A stretch of 64,000 nucleotides of DNA from Fomitopsis serialis (Eukaryota; Basidiomycota; Agaricomycetes; Polyporales; Fomitopsidaceae): contig NW_025955096.1 in assembly GCF_022376445.1 (NCBI RefSeq), forward strand, positions 1 to 64,000, written 5' to 3'. Every line of letters starts with the position of its first letter. Position 1 is the stretch's first letter. Shown here piece by piece: positions 32,716-44,312 of this stretch. The notes beneath the pieces were generated by a model. That model searched no databases. It saw only the letters and a program-made list of their open reading frames with translations, and was not told the origin of the DNA. Both the position numbers and the translations under genes were made by a program.

Positions 32716-35314
32716 CTACCCCGCTGCATGATGTGACTTTTTATGCCGCCTCCGCTTTTTCTTGGTCGACGCATCCTGTCCATCAGCATTCTCTGGTTCA
32801 TCCGCCCCGTCGCCCACCTCGCTACTCCTCTCCTCCACCTTCCTCCGCTTCGCCTTCCTGCCCGCACTGTGCTCCACGTCCTCACCTTCATACACATCCC
32901 CTTCACCGCCATCCGTCTCGCCCACCCCTGCACCAATAGCAGCCGCCTTCTCCTTCATACGCTCCTTCTTCCCCTTCCTCTTCTTCGGTTTCTCCGCCCT
33001 CTCCCTCTCCCTCCCCGCGCCGCCCTCCGAGAGCTCGACCCCGCGATCCTTCAGCTTCTCCCGGAGTTCCTTAAGCCGTGCGGTGCGCTGGCCGTCCCAG
33101 GTCTTGCCCTTGCCCTCCTTGCGGTACGGCGCGTATTTCTTGATGCCCATAAACTGGTTCAGCTCCGGGTCGGTCGCCGTGAGGATCTCCACGGGCGAGA
33201 GGCCGAACGCCTGCGGCTCGACACGAGCATACTTGAAACGTGTAGGCATGTCGCCGACCTACCGAGAGAGGGTGAGAATGAAGCTGGGACGGGAAGTGGA
33301 AGGGCGACGCACCATATCGTTGAACTCGAGCCCGTAGAGCTCGTCCATGTACTTCTCCAGCACACGCTTGCGTGTCTCCTCCGTGCCGTCCCACTCTTCC
33401 TCGTCCGCGGGCGCGCGCTCCACCGCCGCGTCCATCTCGTCGATGTCCACGCCGCCCTCATCTGCAACATCCTCGTCCTTCTTTTTCTTCTTTTTCTTCT
33501 TCTTGCTCGAGGACGCTTGGGCGCCGTCTTCGTCGTCATCTGGGGGCGCGATATCCGTGATGTCAATGTCGTCCCACGTCGGCTTCTCATCGTCGACCAT
33601 CGCATCGGCCTCCACCTCGCGTTCGTAGAGTTCCGCCATTTGTCGGTCGTGCGCATCGGGGTCCCAGTCTCCCTCTAAGTCCAGCTTTTGTAGTGCTGAA
33701 AAGTCAACCGATCGTTAGCATCTCGCGGTAAGAACCAATCGATGGAGGTATACCTTTGCTAGCGAGGCTCTTCCCGCCCTCCTTGCCGATCATCTCGAGC
33801 CGCGCCTGTAGATCCTTCATCTTGAGCGACTTCAATCGCTTCACCTCCTCGCGCTTCTTGAGCATTTCCTCCTCCTTGCGTGCCTTCCGCTTCTCGCGCG
33901 CTTCTTTTCGTGCGGTGTCTTGCCTCCGGACAAGGGAGTCGATGTTTCGTGGGTATCGAGGGATGGCATCTGCGCCTCTGGAAACACGGCCTTGTGAGCA
34001 CATGCGCGTATGTTGAGTGTATCAAGGAGGGAACGCACGGCTCTTCGAAACGGAAGTTGTACGAGCTCTCGAAGCGGTCTGCTACCTCGTCAAACTCGTC
34101 CTCGTCCTCATCCAGCGGCTCTCCGCCAGACCCGGCGCTGGAGTCGTCTTCGGACCTGACATCTTGCTCATGCTCTGAAGCGGAGGAGCTAGAGGAGCCG
34201 CCATCTCTGGCTTTCCCCTTGCCCTTCGCGCCTTTCTTGGAGCCGACGATCTCTTTGTAGGTCGGGAGCCGGCGCGCGGAGCGGTCGAGCCAGCCGCGGT
34301 TGAGGATGTAACTAGTGAGATGTGAGATACTTTGCCGTGAGAGGACAAACGATCAAAAACTCACTTCATGAGGAATTCCTGATCCTCTTCATCCTTGTTC
34401 TTATGACCCTTCGCATCCTCCTTCTTTTTCTTTTTCTTCTTCTTCTCCTTGCCCTCCTCTACTTTGACCTCACCTTCTGCACCGTTAGTCGCAGCACCCG
34501 CATCGAGCGTGACAATCTCCCTCAAGTCATCGCCCACTTCCCGCTGCAGAAAATCACGGTACTCCTCCTCCTCCCTCTCGACCTCGTCTTTCGTCTTCTC
34601 CCGCGGCACGAGGAAGTCATCTTCTTCGTCTTCTACTTTTGCTCCAGAGACGGCGCCGTGGAAGGCAGAGATAGTCTCTTTGCGGAGGGCAGCTTGTTCA
34701 GCGACGTGTGTGAGCGGTTCGGGGGAGGGAGAGCGGGAGGAGGGGCTCAGGGCGGAGGCGAGGGCGTGTTGGCGCATGGTCAAGGGTTTTGACTAAATTT
34801 TATGTTAGCTATAGCGAGGCGGAGGACTAGTGGACGCGGCGGGACGTGCCTTGTCTCTTTGTACCCGCGCTACTGGCGCTGCGCCGTTCGTTTTCTGGCG
34901 CTCCTCTGCACTCGAGCAGTCAGACGAATGATGTATTGAGCAGCATTGTCAAGACTCACCTTCAAAGATATCCTTCCCGCTCTCATAGATCGCCGGGTCT
35001 CTCTTCCTGATCCTTGCCAGCGTCCTCAGTATCGCTGCGTCCACCGCCGGCGTGAGCTCCTCCCCATCCTCGTCCTCGCTCTCGTCCTCCTCCGAGTCGT
35101 CCTCGTCCCCACCGACGTCGGCATCGTCCACGTCCGAGCCGTACTTCTCCTTCACTGTACTAACGCTGAGTTAGATTGAGTGGGTGAGGGCGCGGGCGGA
35201 CGTACGCTTCGCGAGCTCTTCGCGCTCCTTGCGGTACTCATACGCTTTGGCGAAGTGCTCGTTGATGGTGAGCCGGTGGATAGATTCGGTGTCAGACTCT
35301 TCTTCTGAGAGCAT
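32716..35314 (-). CDS. KRI1: KRI1 homolog, ribosome biogenesis factor
   Basis: Exon 1 is 35314-35206 (MLSEEESDTESIHRLTINEHFAKAYEY...ELAK); exon 2 starts at 35154 (KEKYGSDVDD...). Further exons carry DAAILRTLARIRKRDPAIYE, the segment KETISAFHGAV with EEDDFLVPREKT, the K-rich run near 34420, SYILNRGWLDRSARRLPTY, YNFRFEEP, IPRYPRNIDSLVRRQD, RKEAREKRKARKEEE, then LDLEGDWDPDAHDRQM. The last exon is MPTRFKYARVEPQAFGLSPVE with ELNQFMGIKKYAPYR, followed by a Lys/Glu-rich tail to 32716. These are the conserved Kri1 N-terminal, central (FRFEEP, IPRYPR, D-W-D-P) and C-terminal (P-F-G-L) blocks. Kri1 acts in the nucleolus in early 40S subunit maturation with Krr1. The length and order are complete. Confidence 0.9.
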
Positions 35315-35578
35315 GTTGGTTGGTTATTTGATTGGGAGTCAGGTCGGATAGATGGAGGGATATGCTGGACTTCAGCAGTCCGCGCGAGGATGATGATCGA
35401 AGGCTCAAAATCTGTGGACGAGAACGATGAGAGAAAATGATGACACGTGATCGAGATTGTATGCGCGCTTACAGAGATCTGTGGCCTACGTTCAGTCTCT
35501 TCTCTGTCCTGCACCACCAAGCACTGCTGGAAGTACCGTACCGCCGCAAGATTTGCCTGTGTCGGGGAGCTTGACACT

Positions 35579-36260
35579 ATGGTGAGTAGAAATTTGACAT
35601 GCATGGCTGAACTCGGTAACGATCGATGCGCCTTGCTGTGCTCGGAAACTAGGCTTCGCTTCACTTCTGCTCGGAATGCAACAACCTGCTCTACCCCAAG
35701 GCTGATCCGCAACGGCGCATCATGGTGTATGCGTGCCGGATATGCAACTACGACGAGGTTGGCGAGAACAAGTGTGTATACAGGAATGACTTGCTGACGG
35801 TGACAAAGTACGTACCGTTCTCTGCGAGCGTGTACCAAGGATGTCCCTATTGCTCTCTGCGATGTGGCCATCTCTGTTGGACGTTGCGAAATTCGATGGT
35901 TGAGTAGTACTTACCTGTCCATCTCAGAGAGCAGATCGGTGTGACAGGAGACCTCATGAACGATACTACACTGGTACGCTCGCTCGGGTTCACTCTGCAC
36001 TCTCGCCTCACAGCTTCCTAGGCGCATGCCGATATGCAGTGCCCTCAATGTGGGAACGACGAGTACGTAACCTTGGTTTCACCACTTTGAGACGTCCCCT
36101 CGCGTTGCGCTGACACTTGGCGGTCTGCTCCTTTAGCGCAGTTTACTTCCAGGACCAGTCCAAGCGGAAGGAGACACGGATGATCCTCTTCTTCGTCTGC
36201 ACAAAATGCAATCATAGCTTTACGGATCCAACGGTGGCTCGACCGCAGGATGTAGATTAA
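35579..36260 (+). CDS. RPB9: RNA polymerase II subunit RPB9
   Basis: Five exons: 35579-35581, 35653-35807, 35928-35973, 36022-36062 and 36137-36260. They give 122 aa, the normal length. Zinc ribbon 1 is CSECNNLLYP with CRICNY. Zinc ribbon 2 is CPQCGNDD with CTKCNHSFTDP. ILFFVCTKC and QDQSKR lie in the TFIIS-like second ribbon. RPB9 supports transcription-start choice and fidelity in Pol II. The first coding exon is the ATG alone, followed directly by a GTGAGT donor. It is divergent from KRI1, with 264 bp between starts. Confidence 0.92.
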
Positions 36261-36826
36261 CATGGACTTGGAGAGGCAGCTCCGGAGACTCGCACGTGTA
36301 ATTTATCACTTTTCTTAGTACTCATCCATGACACCAGTACTATTCGATGCATTGTAATATATTGACATGTTATCTGGTATGTAGCCTTGACACTGCAGCT
36401 CTCACGTTGGCATTCCATCTAGGCTTCGGAACGACCGCAGCCACTGGCAAACGAAGCCCTTGTCACGGCGTGACAAGAACAATGCGGCCTGGGGCGTGAC
36501 GTGTGACAGAAGAGCGAACACGATCGAATGCCGCGCCTAGTCGTCCACAACGCCTCTTTGCCTTTGACCCCCATGTCTCCGTAATTGCTTGGTTTCTCTC
36601 TTTCTTGCTTGCGCAGCTATCATATTGGTTCAAATCACGCCAAATAGACGTGACATATCGAGCGTTCACTCCTGCTGAGCAACCGCAGTGCAAAGGGCTT
36701 ACATCGCCAGTACGAGCAGAACGCCTGCGTTTGTCGGTCTTGAGAACAATCCGACTCTTAACATACGAGGTGTGTGTATGCGCTTTGACCTGCCAGCCAT
36801 CAACAGAGTCGTACTGTACCAGACCC

Positions 36827-39485
36827 ATGCGCACCCGCCGGCGCCCTGCGCTGCAGGACAAGACGCCGGGGAACACGCCCCAGTCTCACCATTCGAACGC
36901 GTCCAAGGCGAAGGAGGCCCTTTTCAGCGAACCCCGAAAACCTCTCGGCGCGCTCCCCATTGCTCCCGAAGTCGTACCAGTCGTCTCCGACGAGAATGGC
37001 AACTTGCGTTCTGTCCCGCCTTCCCCGCATCCACCTCATGTTCGCAGAGTCCCGCAGCCGCCTCCAGAGCCCTTGGAGGAGACTGGTTCTGAGGTGAGCG
37101 CGCCTCCAACACCGACGCCAGCGCGTATCCGGAGGCCAGGAGCACGACCGTCCGACATGCCTCGCTACTCGTACGACATGCGGTCGGACGCCGTGCGCCA
37201 CTCTGACATTCTCTCTGCGGCTATGCTACCTGTGCGCGCGGGCTCAGAGCGGGAGCCCCTCGCATATGGGGCGAGCTCAGATTCTTCCGCTGGACCAAGC
37301 CCGTCCCCCGTTAAGACGGCGACGCGGACCCTTACCAACCGCCGCCCCATCGCTCCGCCGACGTTTCGCCCGCTCGCGGACTCCGCCCCTAGCCCTCTCC
37401 CCACGAAACACGTCCGTCTCTCGAGCTCATCCCGCCCCTCCGGCGGGTTTGTGCTCCCGCCGCCGCCGGTCTTCGGGTTCGAACACCGCACGCCGTCCTT
37501 TGTGCCGCCGACTCCGAAGCCGAGACATGTCAAGACGCTCCTCCGCCCCGCCAACGAGGACGATGGTGTCCTCGCAAGCCCTACGCCCATCAAATCCGGA
37601 CTCGGCCCGCTCCCCGCGCAGAGCACGCCTGCCCCGCTTCGTAAGCGGAGACCTCGGCTCCCGCTGAACAAGATGCCTGCGCGTGCGCCGGAGCCACAGA
37701 TGCCGGTCGCGGGGAGCTCGAAAGCAAAGGGGAAGCAGCGCGCCAGGGAGGAATCCCTCCCACCGAGCTCGCCGCCTCCGCCCTCACCCCTTGGCTCGCG
37801 TGGCCCCATTCCGTTCGCGGTGCGTGAGGACCTCATGGCCGAGCTGGAAGGTGACGAGCCGCTTGAGCCCGAGGACAAGGAGAACATGGGTATGGGTATG
37901 GGCGCAGAAATCGGCATGGGCGTCGCTACTGACTCCAGCGTTGGCGCGGTGCCCCTGCAGAAGCAACGGAGCAGGAGCTCAGAGGACGACCTGTTCGGGT
38001 TCATCGCGGCGGAGCGCAAGCTCAAGGCCCTCCGGCGAGACATGAGCAAGGACAAGGGCAAGGCTCCCGCGCCGCGCCGCGCGCCCCTCGGTACGCTCGT
38101 CGTTTCGCGTCGCACGCCCTCCCCCTCGCCCGAGCCCACTCCAGGGCCGTCCACGGTGCCGCTCCAACTGCCCACGCCCGATGGTGGCTCCGAGGCGGAC
38201 TCGAACCCCGGCGACTATAGGTTCCTCGCGTTGGACAGCCCTCGCCTGGAGCGCGACACCCCTGCACCAGAGCTGCCCGACCCGGGGCCGGGCGAGAGCG
38301 ACCCGGTCGTCCAGCCCGCATATGACAACGGCTCCGACGTGCTCTCGTACGTTGACCCCGATGAGGTGTACGAGCACGAGGTGTACGAAGACGAAGAAGA
38401 GGACAAGGAGAATGCCGCCCCTCCTCCCCTTCCTTTTGCTCCCGACCCCCCGAGCCTGCCCTCCCGGATCCGGGCGCGCAAAGCGAGTCTGCGTCCGCCC
38501 CTGGCTCGCCAGAGGTCGACCCGACGCGCACGCCGCGCAAACCGAAGAGCACGCGGAAGCGGAGCCCCCTGCCGACGCCGCACTTTGAGGGCGAGAGCTC
38601 GGAGTCGGAGGTGGGCGAGGACACGCCGAGCCGGAGTATGGGCCCCGCGGAGCTGCTGGACCTGACGAGCTCCGTGCCTGCGACGTTCAGACTTCGGAGA
38701 GGCGTCGTTGCGGAAGACAAGATGGTCGAAGTCGAGGACGAAGATAAGGAGCAGGGAGAGGAGGAGGCCCAGGGGAGCGAGCGCGAGGAGCCGGCCCCCA
38801 AGCTGAAGAAGCCCGCGACGAGGAAGCGCGGGCGTGGACAGAAGGAGGGAGACGATGATCCGGCGAAGACGGCGAAGAATCTTGAGAGGCTCCTCCCTAG
38901 AAGACCCCCGAAACGCGCGAAGCCTGCGTCCGACGACGAGTCTGAGAGCTCTGAGCCTCCCGCGAAGCGTGCGCGTGGACGCGGGAGAGGAAGGGGTCGT
39001 GGACGCGCGCGCGGAGCGGCTGGTAGGGGACGTGGACGTGGAGGAGCGAAGGCGCACGCTGAGGACGTTCCGAGCGAGGAGGAGAGCGGGTCGGAGAGCG
39101 ACGTTGAGGAAGAGGAAGTGAAAGCCAGGAGCAGTACCAGTCGCGGTGGGATTGCGAGAGGACGAGGTGCTTCTAGGGGAAGAGGAAGAGCCCGCGGGAG
39201 GGGCATATCCACGAGCAGCCGTCCGCCGTCGAGCAGCACCCGTGTTACGCGGTCTCGCTCACAGAAGCCCGCGAGCAAGCCGGATAGCAAGGGCAAGAAA
39301 CGCGCTAGGGACGAGGATGAGGAGATCGATATCGAGGAGGATGAGGTGCGTATGGTTGATCCCTGCGGAGGCATTCGTACTGATGCGGCTTCTAGGAGCG
39401 TGCCCGATCACGTCAGGCGCGGATCGAGTACTTCCGGAAGCTCGAGGAGTACAGCCTGGAGAAGGAGGACGTCTATGTGATATGA
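36827..39485 (+). CDS. Long disordered nuclear-type protein with Pro-rich and RG-rich regions (apparent 1-nt frameshift)
   Basis: The start is set at 36827 (MRTRRRPALQDKTPG) because the frame upstream of it looks non-coding. The protein is about 860 aa if the break is bridged. The first 530 residues are Pro/Ser-rich and include FFVPPTP-like and ENMGMGM segments, with a KEN box-like DKENM near residue 357. At 38446-38451 a run of six C is followed by a shift to another frame; one more C would join the halves. The second half has TPRKPKSTRKRSPLPTPHF, an acidic stretch, then RGRGRGRGRGRA-type repeats (AT-hook/RGG style). A last intron (39346-39416) leads to the conserved-looking end ARIEYFRKLEEYSLEKEDVY, stop 39483-39485. 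Probably chromatin-associated. The family was not recognised. Confidence 0.65.
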
Positions 39486-40505
39486 GTTCTATAACACATG
39501 CGGTTCGGGGCTATCGATTGATTATGGTTTTTCATGTGCATTCATTTCCTTCTGTTGGCGCGTTTGTTGTCCTGATTCTAGTTTGTTTGTGCAGGACGAT
39601 GGGACGATGGGCCTTGGTTGTAGCCCAATACATGGGATGTACAAGTAGAAGATGTGTATCGTACCTTGACTAAAGTTGATTGCATAATGACCATGAGTAT
39701 TTCCTTACGTGTTGTCGCATTGCTGAAAGCTTGGGCACACGCAGTCTTTGCATTACCGGCTATCTCGAGGTCAGCCCCACGAGCCCCGCTCATGATGGGG
39801 ATAGGCAGTGCCACAATCAGTATGTGAGTTACTTAGTGTATCACTGCGGGGGCATGTGTACTTATCTGCTGAGCATGATCCAGATGCGCAGTATTGTCAT
39901 GCGTGTGCCTGTCGTCGTTGACAATGATGAACGATTCAATTGAAACTCAGCAGAGGTGGGTGCATACTGGTCCGGCCGCCACAGTTGACACGCAGGCGCG
40001 AGGCACGTGGAACTTGAATGGATGGACCCGGTGCAAGCTGGAGCCTGAGGTAGGCAAGTCCCCGTACATTACCGCTGGCCTCGTCTGACGCGATAGAGGC
40101 ATCTTACTCGACGCGTACTCGTCGTGAGTGATGATCAGTGGGAGGCACATGCAAATAGCGGTGACGATGGCACTTTTGTGGCCCGCCAGCGATGTAGGTA
40201 GGTGACGAGGTTGGGTACAGTGTTTCATATAAAGCCACAACACAAACTAACATATTACAACAAAGCGAAAGAGCGAGAGCAAAGCAATAACACGATAGCG
40301 TGATATGAGTCGATAGCGAACCGAGAGCGCTTTTACGGAAGAGCATAGCGAGGTGAGAACGATCATACAGAGCGTTGCAGGACGTAACTGAACACTTGGG
40401 CGGTAGATGTCGTGGTGAAGCTACGTCAGACAAGACGATGGGGAGAACCTGCGTCCAGCGCCAACGGTCGTGTACCTCTAGGCCGTGGTACGATCTCAGC
40501 TGCAT
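39486..40505. other. Inner end of right arm
   Basis: 39690-40090 mirrors 32040-32465 closely. No gene is supported. 39486-39685 is the 3' flank of the disordered-protein gene. Confidence 0.55.
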
Positions 40506-41131
40506 TCAGTCGAGGTTGAGGCGTTCACTGTAGCTCATCAATGCGTCAGTAATTGCCGGAGACAGGGCCAAGCGGATGATGCTCACTCGATCTTTGCATA
40601 GTGCCTGTTCAGGGCGTCGGCAGAGGCGAACGTTCCCTTACAACCGCAATCGCTCCGTTCACAAGAACAACGGTATAGTGCCAAATGGTCAGTCCTCTTT
40701 CCGACATGCTGGGCGAGGGCATAAGATGGCCGATGTTCCGAATGTCGTTTGAGCGACTGCCTGCAAATTGTGCCGTCGTCATGCATCCAGCAACAGTTGC
40801 AAATGGCTACGCCGTCCTCTTCACGGAAGCAAGGGGGGTGACATTCATCGATGTGTACCTCGAGTGCCCGTGTTATTTGATTTGGATTGATACCATGGAG
40901 ATCGGCGCCGCACCGTACCAAGGAGCCGTCGGCCGTGACCGTTTCTATGTGGCATTTTGGCAACCGCGTATCTTGTAGTCTGTTTAGCAGGTGCGCCTCG
41001 TAGTTGGCACGCGCACCAGGGCAGATGTCCCTGCTACGAAAGTCTCTCCGACTCAGTGTGGAGACAATGAAGGAGTGTTCCCTGACTTACGCTGCCTGTC
41101 CCAGCTCAGAGGATCGAGAGGGTGTAGCCAT
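40506..41131 (-). CDS. Cys/His-rich small protein, family copy A-right (intact)
   Basis: The clearest family member. Exon 1 from 41131 (MATPSRSSELGQAA), intron with donor GTAAGT, main exon (RDICPGARANYEAHLLNRL, then LPKCHIETVTADG, CGADLHG, HIDECHPPCF, CNCCWMHDDGTICRQSLKRH, SYALAQHVGKRTDHLALYR, CSCERSDCGCKGTFASADAL, NRHYAKI), final intron with donor GTGAGC, and a tail ending DERLNLD at 40506. The product is about 160 aa, with roughly a dozen Cys and ten His in CxC, CxxxxxC and HxxxxH spacing. The DALNRHYAK end resembles a finger helix. No known domain could be assigned. No signal peptide or membrane segment. Mirrors 30815-31694. Confidence 0.65.
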
Positions 41132-42190
41132 GCCTAGAAGGTCGCCCTGATTCCGATTTTAAACCAACGGTAGGACGGCAATTATATAGGCCAGAGTGGG
41201 CGTGCGTCCACCTTGCTGGTGTTCCTCCACATTTCTGCGTGCGTCGAAGATAAGATTGCCTCATCCCACAGAAAACGGTTCCATACACATCCTGGCCGCC
41301 CTATGTTCTCGACGTCGTGGTGTCCCTAGTTGCGACCACAACAAATCCCACCATGTCGTGCAGAAACGTATCGGGTGCGTTTTAGATACGCACACTCCAG
41401 CACTCCCGACATACTGACATGCTGAGTAGGCTCAACACGGCAGCTCCCGTCGGCGTAATCGACGTTTGCCGGGGGAAAGGCGCGCTGAGCACACATTACA
41501 GCGGCGTTGTGGGCGACGGAAATATTGATGAGTTACTGCGGTGGGTTGCAGGAAATTCTTTCTTTGCTTTCTCGGGCATCTAGGGCTGATATGCCGTTGT
41601 AGCATCCGTCGCCTGGGACGTGACATTGGAGAAACATCATCATCATCATCACACATGAACTACACTCAAATCCTGGGACGGTCTCGTTTCTGCTATCCAG
41701 TTTCATGCGGTCCGACGCATTCATTCAGAATTGCGACGGTGGTGGCCTGGTTCGGGACAGCAACGCCATCGGCCTATCGCCCGTGGTACAGTAGAGATCA
41801 CAACCATCCTGGGGTGAGTCAGACGTCTACTCATTCGAATGATATCTTACGCTAATAGGTGGGCACAGGTGTAAAAATTATGACTCTCCATGATTAACGG
41901 CCTGTATGAGCAGGCTCGGATGTCAATGTATGTGACATTGAGCTTACGTGCAAGAAAGTAGTGGGCTTGGGGTGTTACTTAGCGTACTATGAGACTGTGA
42001 GTTTCCACCCTTGGTGGTCTGAAGATTGTGGGCTTTGCCGAGGCTGGTACAAATTACTTACAATTGAGGTGAACGAGAGCGCCGGTGTAGTGGATTCTGA
42101 TGAATGCTAGAGAGAGCGTGTCACCAAGAGTCGACCATGATATACTCTGAGATATTCGGAATCGCAGCCTCATGCCTTGATCCCTCGCAA
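41132..42190. other. Right-arm intergenic stretch
   Basis: 41132-41370 is the promoter region mirrored at 30590-30814. A short CAT repeat sits near 41636-41652. No gene supported. Confidence 0.5.
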
Positions 42191-42229
42191 CCTTCAGTTC
42201 GATTCTTAGGCGTTCGCTGCGATTCAGCA

Positions 42230-42805
42230 GCACGTCAGTGGTCCTCGCATACTGGCACAGTGGCGACTCACCGTGATTTTATGGTAATGCCTGTTGTCGG
42301 CCCAACGGCCACCGTGACGCGTGACGACTGGCAAGATCTCCATTACAGCCGCCGCCCTCCGGGAAAGAACAGCTGTACAACGCGAGGTCATCGATCCACT
42401 TCGAGATATGTTGTACCAGTGCATTGCATGGCGATTCCGAGTCTAACTCAAGCGACTTTCCGCATACATTGCCGTCCGGCTTCATCCAGAAATATTCACA
42501 TACGCGCTTTCCATCCTCTGCCGTCCTCTCAGAGATACCATGGCGATGGTGACATCCAAGGTGCGCCTCAAATTTACTCTTGAGTTGAAGACGATTGGCA
42601 CCTATAATCCTCGTGCGACATGGTCCTGTGTTGTCGCTGCATTGGAAGCAGTAGGATAGGCCCAGGTGGGCAGACATGCCCCTGCGACAGAGGTGGTGAG
42701 AGAACACGTACCAACACGCGGAGTCAAGACTCACAAGTGTTGATCAACACCCAGGGTTTTTGGTTGGCTAGGCACATTGTACCAGCAATTTGCATCGTGA
42801 ACAAC
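42230..42805 (-). pseudogene. Cys/His-rich small protein, family copy B-right (3' end frame-altered)
   Basis: Mirror of the gene at 27750-28483. The upstream exon reads ANCWYNVPSQPKTLG on the minus strand to a GTGAGT donor near 42738. The main exon reads GMSAHLGLSYCFQCSDNTG, HLGCHHRHGIS, EYFWMKPDGNVCGKSLEL, CNALVQHISKWIDDLALYS and CSFPEGGGC. After this a small indel relative to the left copy changes the frame, so the ending differs (the HYHK motif is out of frame). The start codon cannot be fixed. Probably decaying, though an expressed variant is possible. Confidence 0.5.
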
Positions 42806-42849
42806 GTGAGTACCTCCGAGTGCTGCAGATGCATCAGTCGGTAAGCATC

Positions 42850-43904
42850 ATTGTCAGCTGCACCATTGTAGTATACGCGATTACTGACGTGGCCTTGAAT
42901 TGCAACGACTCGGAGTCTACGGACTCGCTATCATGATGAGGGGTCATATCCACGCAGTATGCCTGAGGAATTGTCACCTTCCACAGGCGGGCTTTTATGC
43001 CCTCGTAACCAAGTAGCACCTGTACCTGGAGGAGGGTCGCGATCATATTCGGGTGGTCTTACCTACATGTCATCCGAGTCACAACCGGCACACGCATGTA
43101 CTCCTGCCCACATCCAAGTCCAGGAAGCCTACGGACTCGGACCACTGCCAGTGAGTCCACAGCACAACACGCCCACTGTTAGATGTATTGATGCACTAGG
43201 ACTATGCTGCCGAGCATCAGCGGTCTGATGACACAGTACATACGTGCCGCACCTGTGTCGACAAATTGCCAAGTACTGGTCTGAGGTCTCAATGGATACC
43301 CACCTGACTCACCTGTCGGTGGGAGGCCAGAACACCTTAAAATGTGGACTTCACTGCTCGGTGGCGGAATTGGAGTCATGACCTTCCCACCCGAACACAT
43401 CGAGGAAAACCCACGGACTAAGTAGTGGAAAGAGTTCGACAGTGACAGGCTTCCGAATATGGCGGTTCGCGCGTTACATATGTGCTTAGTGTCCACGGGC
43501 GCGAAATACTATGCGTCCGAGGTAGTACGTGCATATACCATCTATGTCGCATACCGTTGTCTCTGCGAACAACGGTCAGCGTTAGTCTCCGTTGCAGACC
43601 ATAAAAGTCGACAAGCGTTAGGTCAGCGTGTGGATCGTGCCGAAAATCCGAAGGCTGAACACTACTGATATTGTGACGGGCAGGGTCGGCCGGGCCAGGC
43701 GGTCGTACTAGTGGCTACGATTGCGTGGAACGAGCGAGAACGGGCACGGAATAGGCTCGTATACTGGTGTTGGAACGGCGAAAAACTACAGTACACGGTA
43801 CAGAACAGACTGGCGATGTATCGTAGTCCGTGCTGATGTAAGCATATGGCGGGCGCGCCCGTTACAAACAAGAACGACCGTATCGTAACCAAGTTCAACC
43901 TCTC
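42850..43904. other. Right-arm intergenic stretch
   Basis: No supported gene. Similarity to the left arm (26570-27750) is weak to the eye except near the GDPD relic. Confidence 0.4.
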
Positions 43905-44312
43905 CTAGGCCTGCACACTCAGATTAACCACAGGTCACCGGTTCACCATTCACACCGCTACTGGGATGGTCTATTCTGCCCTAGGCAGACCCTAAAGAAG
44001 GTCTCATTGACGGAGGAGAAGACGGTCTTCTAGGGACAGTCACCATCCGTGACAGCCATCCACCTCTCCATCCACATTCCCCACTGCATCACCGTTCTGC
44101 ACACGTCCATTCGCCATCTTACCTTCCGGAGCCTCGCCATTCAACCCCACCGACTTCATCGGCGACATCCTGCATCCTGCGGGCAGCCTGCGGCGCGCCC
44201 GCCAGGAGCGGGACCTTCGCGAGGTGGCCGAACGCGGCCTGGAGCAGGACGCGTGCGGGACGTCGGTCATGATCACGTCGATTCCTCATCGGGGATGCCT
44301 GGAAGTGACTAG
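43905..44312 (-). pseudogene. GDPD 3'-end relic in the right arm
   Basis: The reverse complement matches 26051-26560 of the GDPD gene: the splice-acceptor region, GIDVIMTDVPHA, then a jump to the LLQAAFGHLAKVPLLAGAP stretch, the disordered tail and the end region around GTGTGAATGGTG. About 195 bp corresponding to 26109-26302 are missing, removing the end of one exon, its intron and the start of the next. The upstream catalytic part is absent. Homology continues a little way into the long intron sequence, to about 44380. Confidence 0.8.

Larger units (their letters stand above)
32470..39690. other. Unique spacer between the inverted arms
   Basis: About 7.2 kb of single-copy sequence with three housekeeping-type genes (KRI1, RPB9, a disordered nuclear-type protein). 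Recombination between the arms would invert exactly this block. Confidence 0.75.

Noticed and set aside
32743..33678. 311-codon open frame on the plus strand
   Set aside because: It is antisense to KRI1 exons. Its leucine/proline richness is the mirror of Lys/Glu-rich codons.
36503..36826. N-terminal extension with a hydrophobic stretch for the disordered protein gene
   Set aside because: Composition differs from the body of the protein and the region overlaps the likely promoter. The ATG at 36827 fits better.
38022..39374. 450-codon open frame on the minus strand
   Set aside because: Antisense shadow of the GC-rich, RG-repeat gene on the plus strand. No motif, no splice support.
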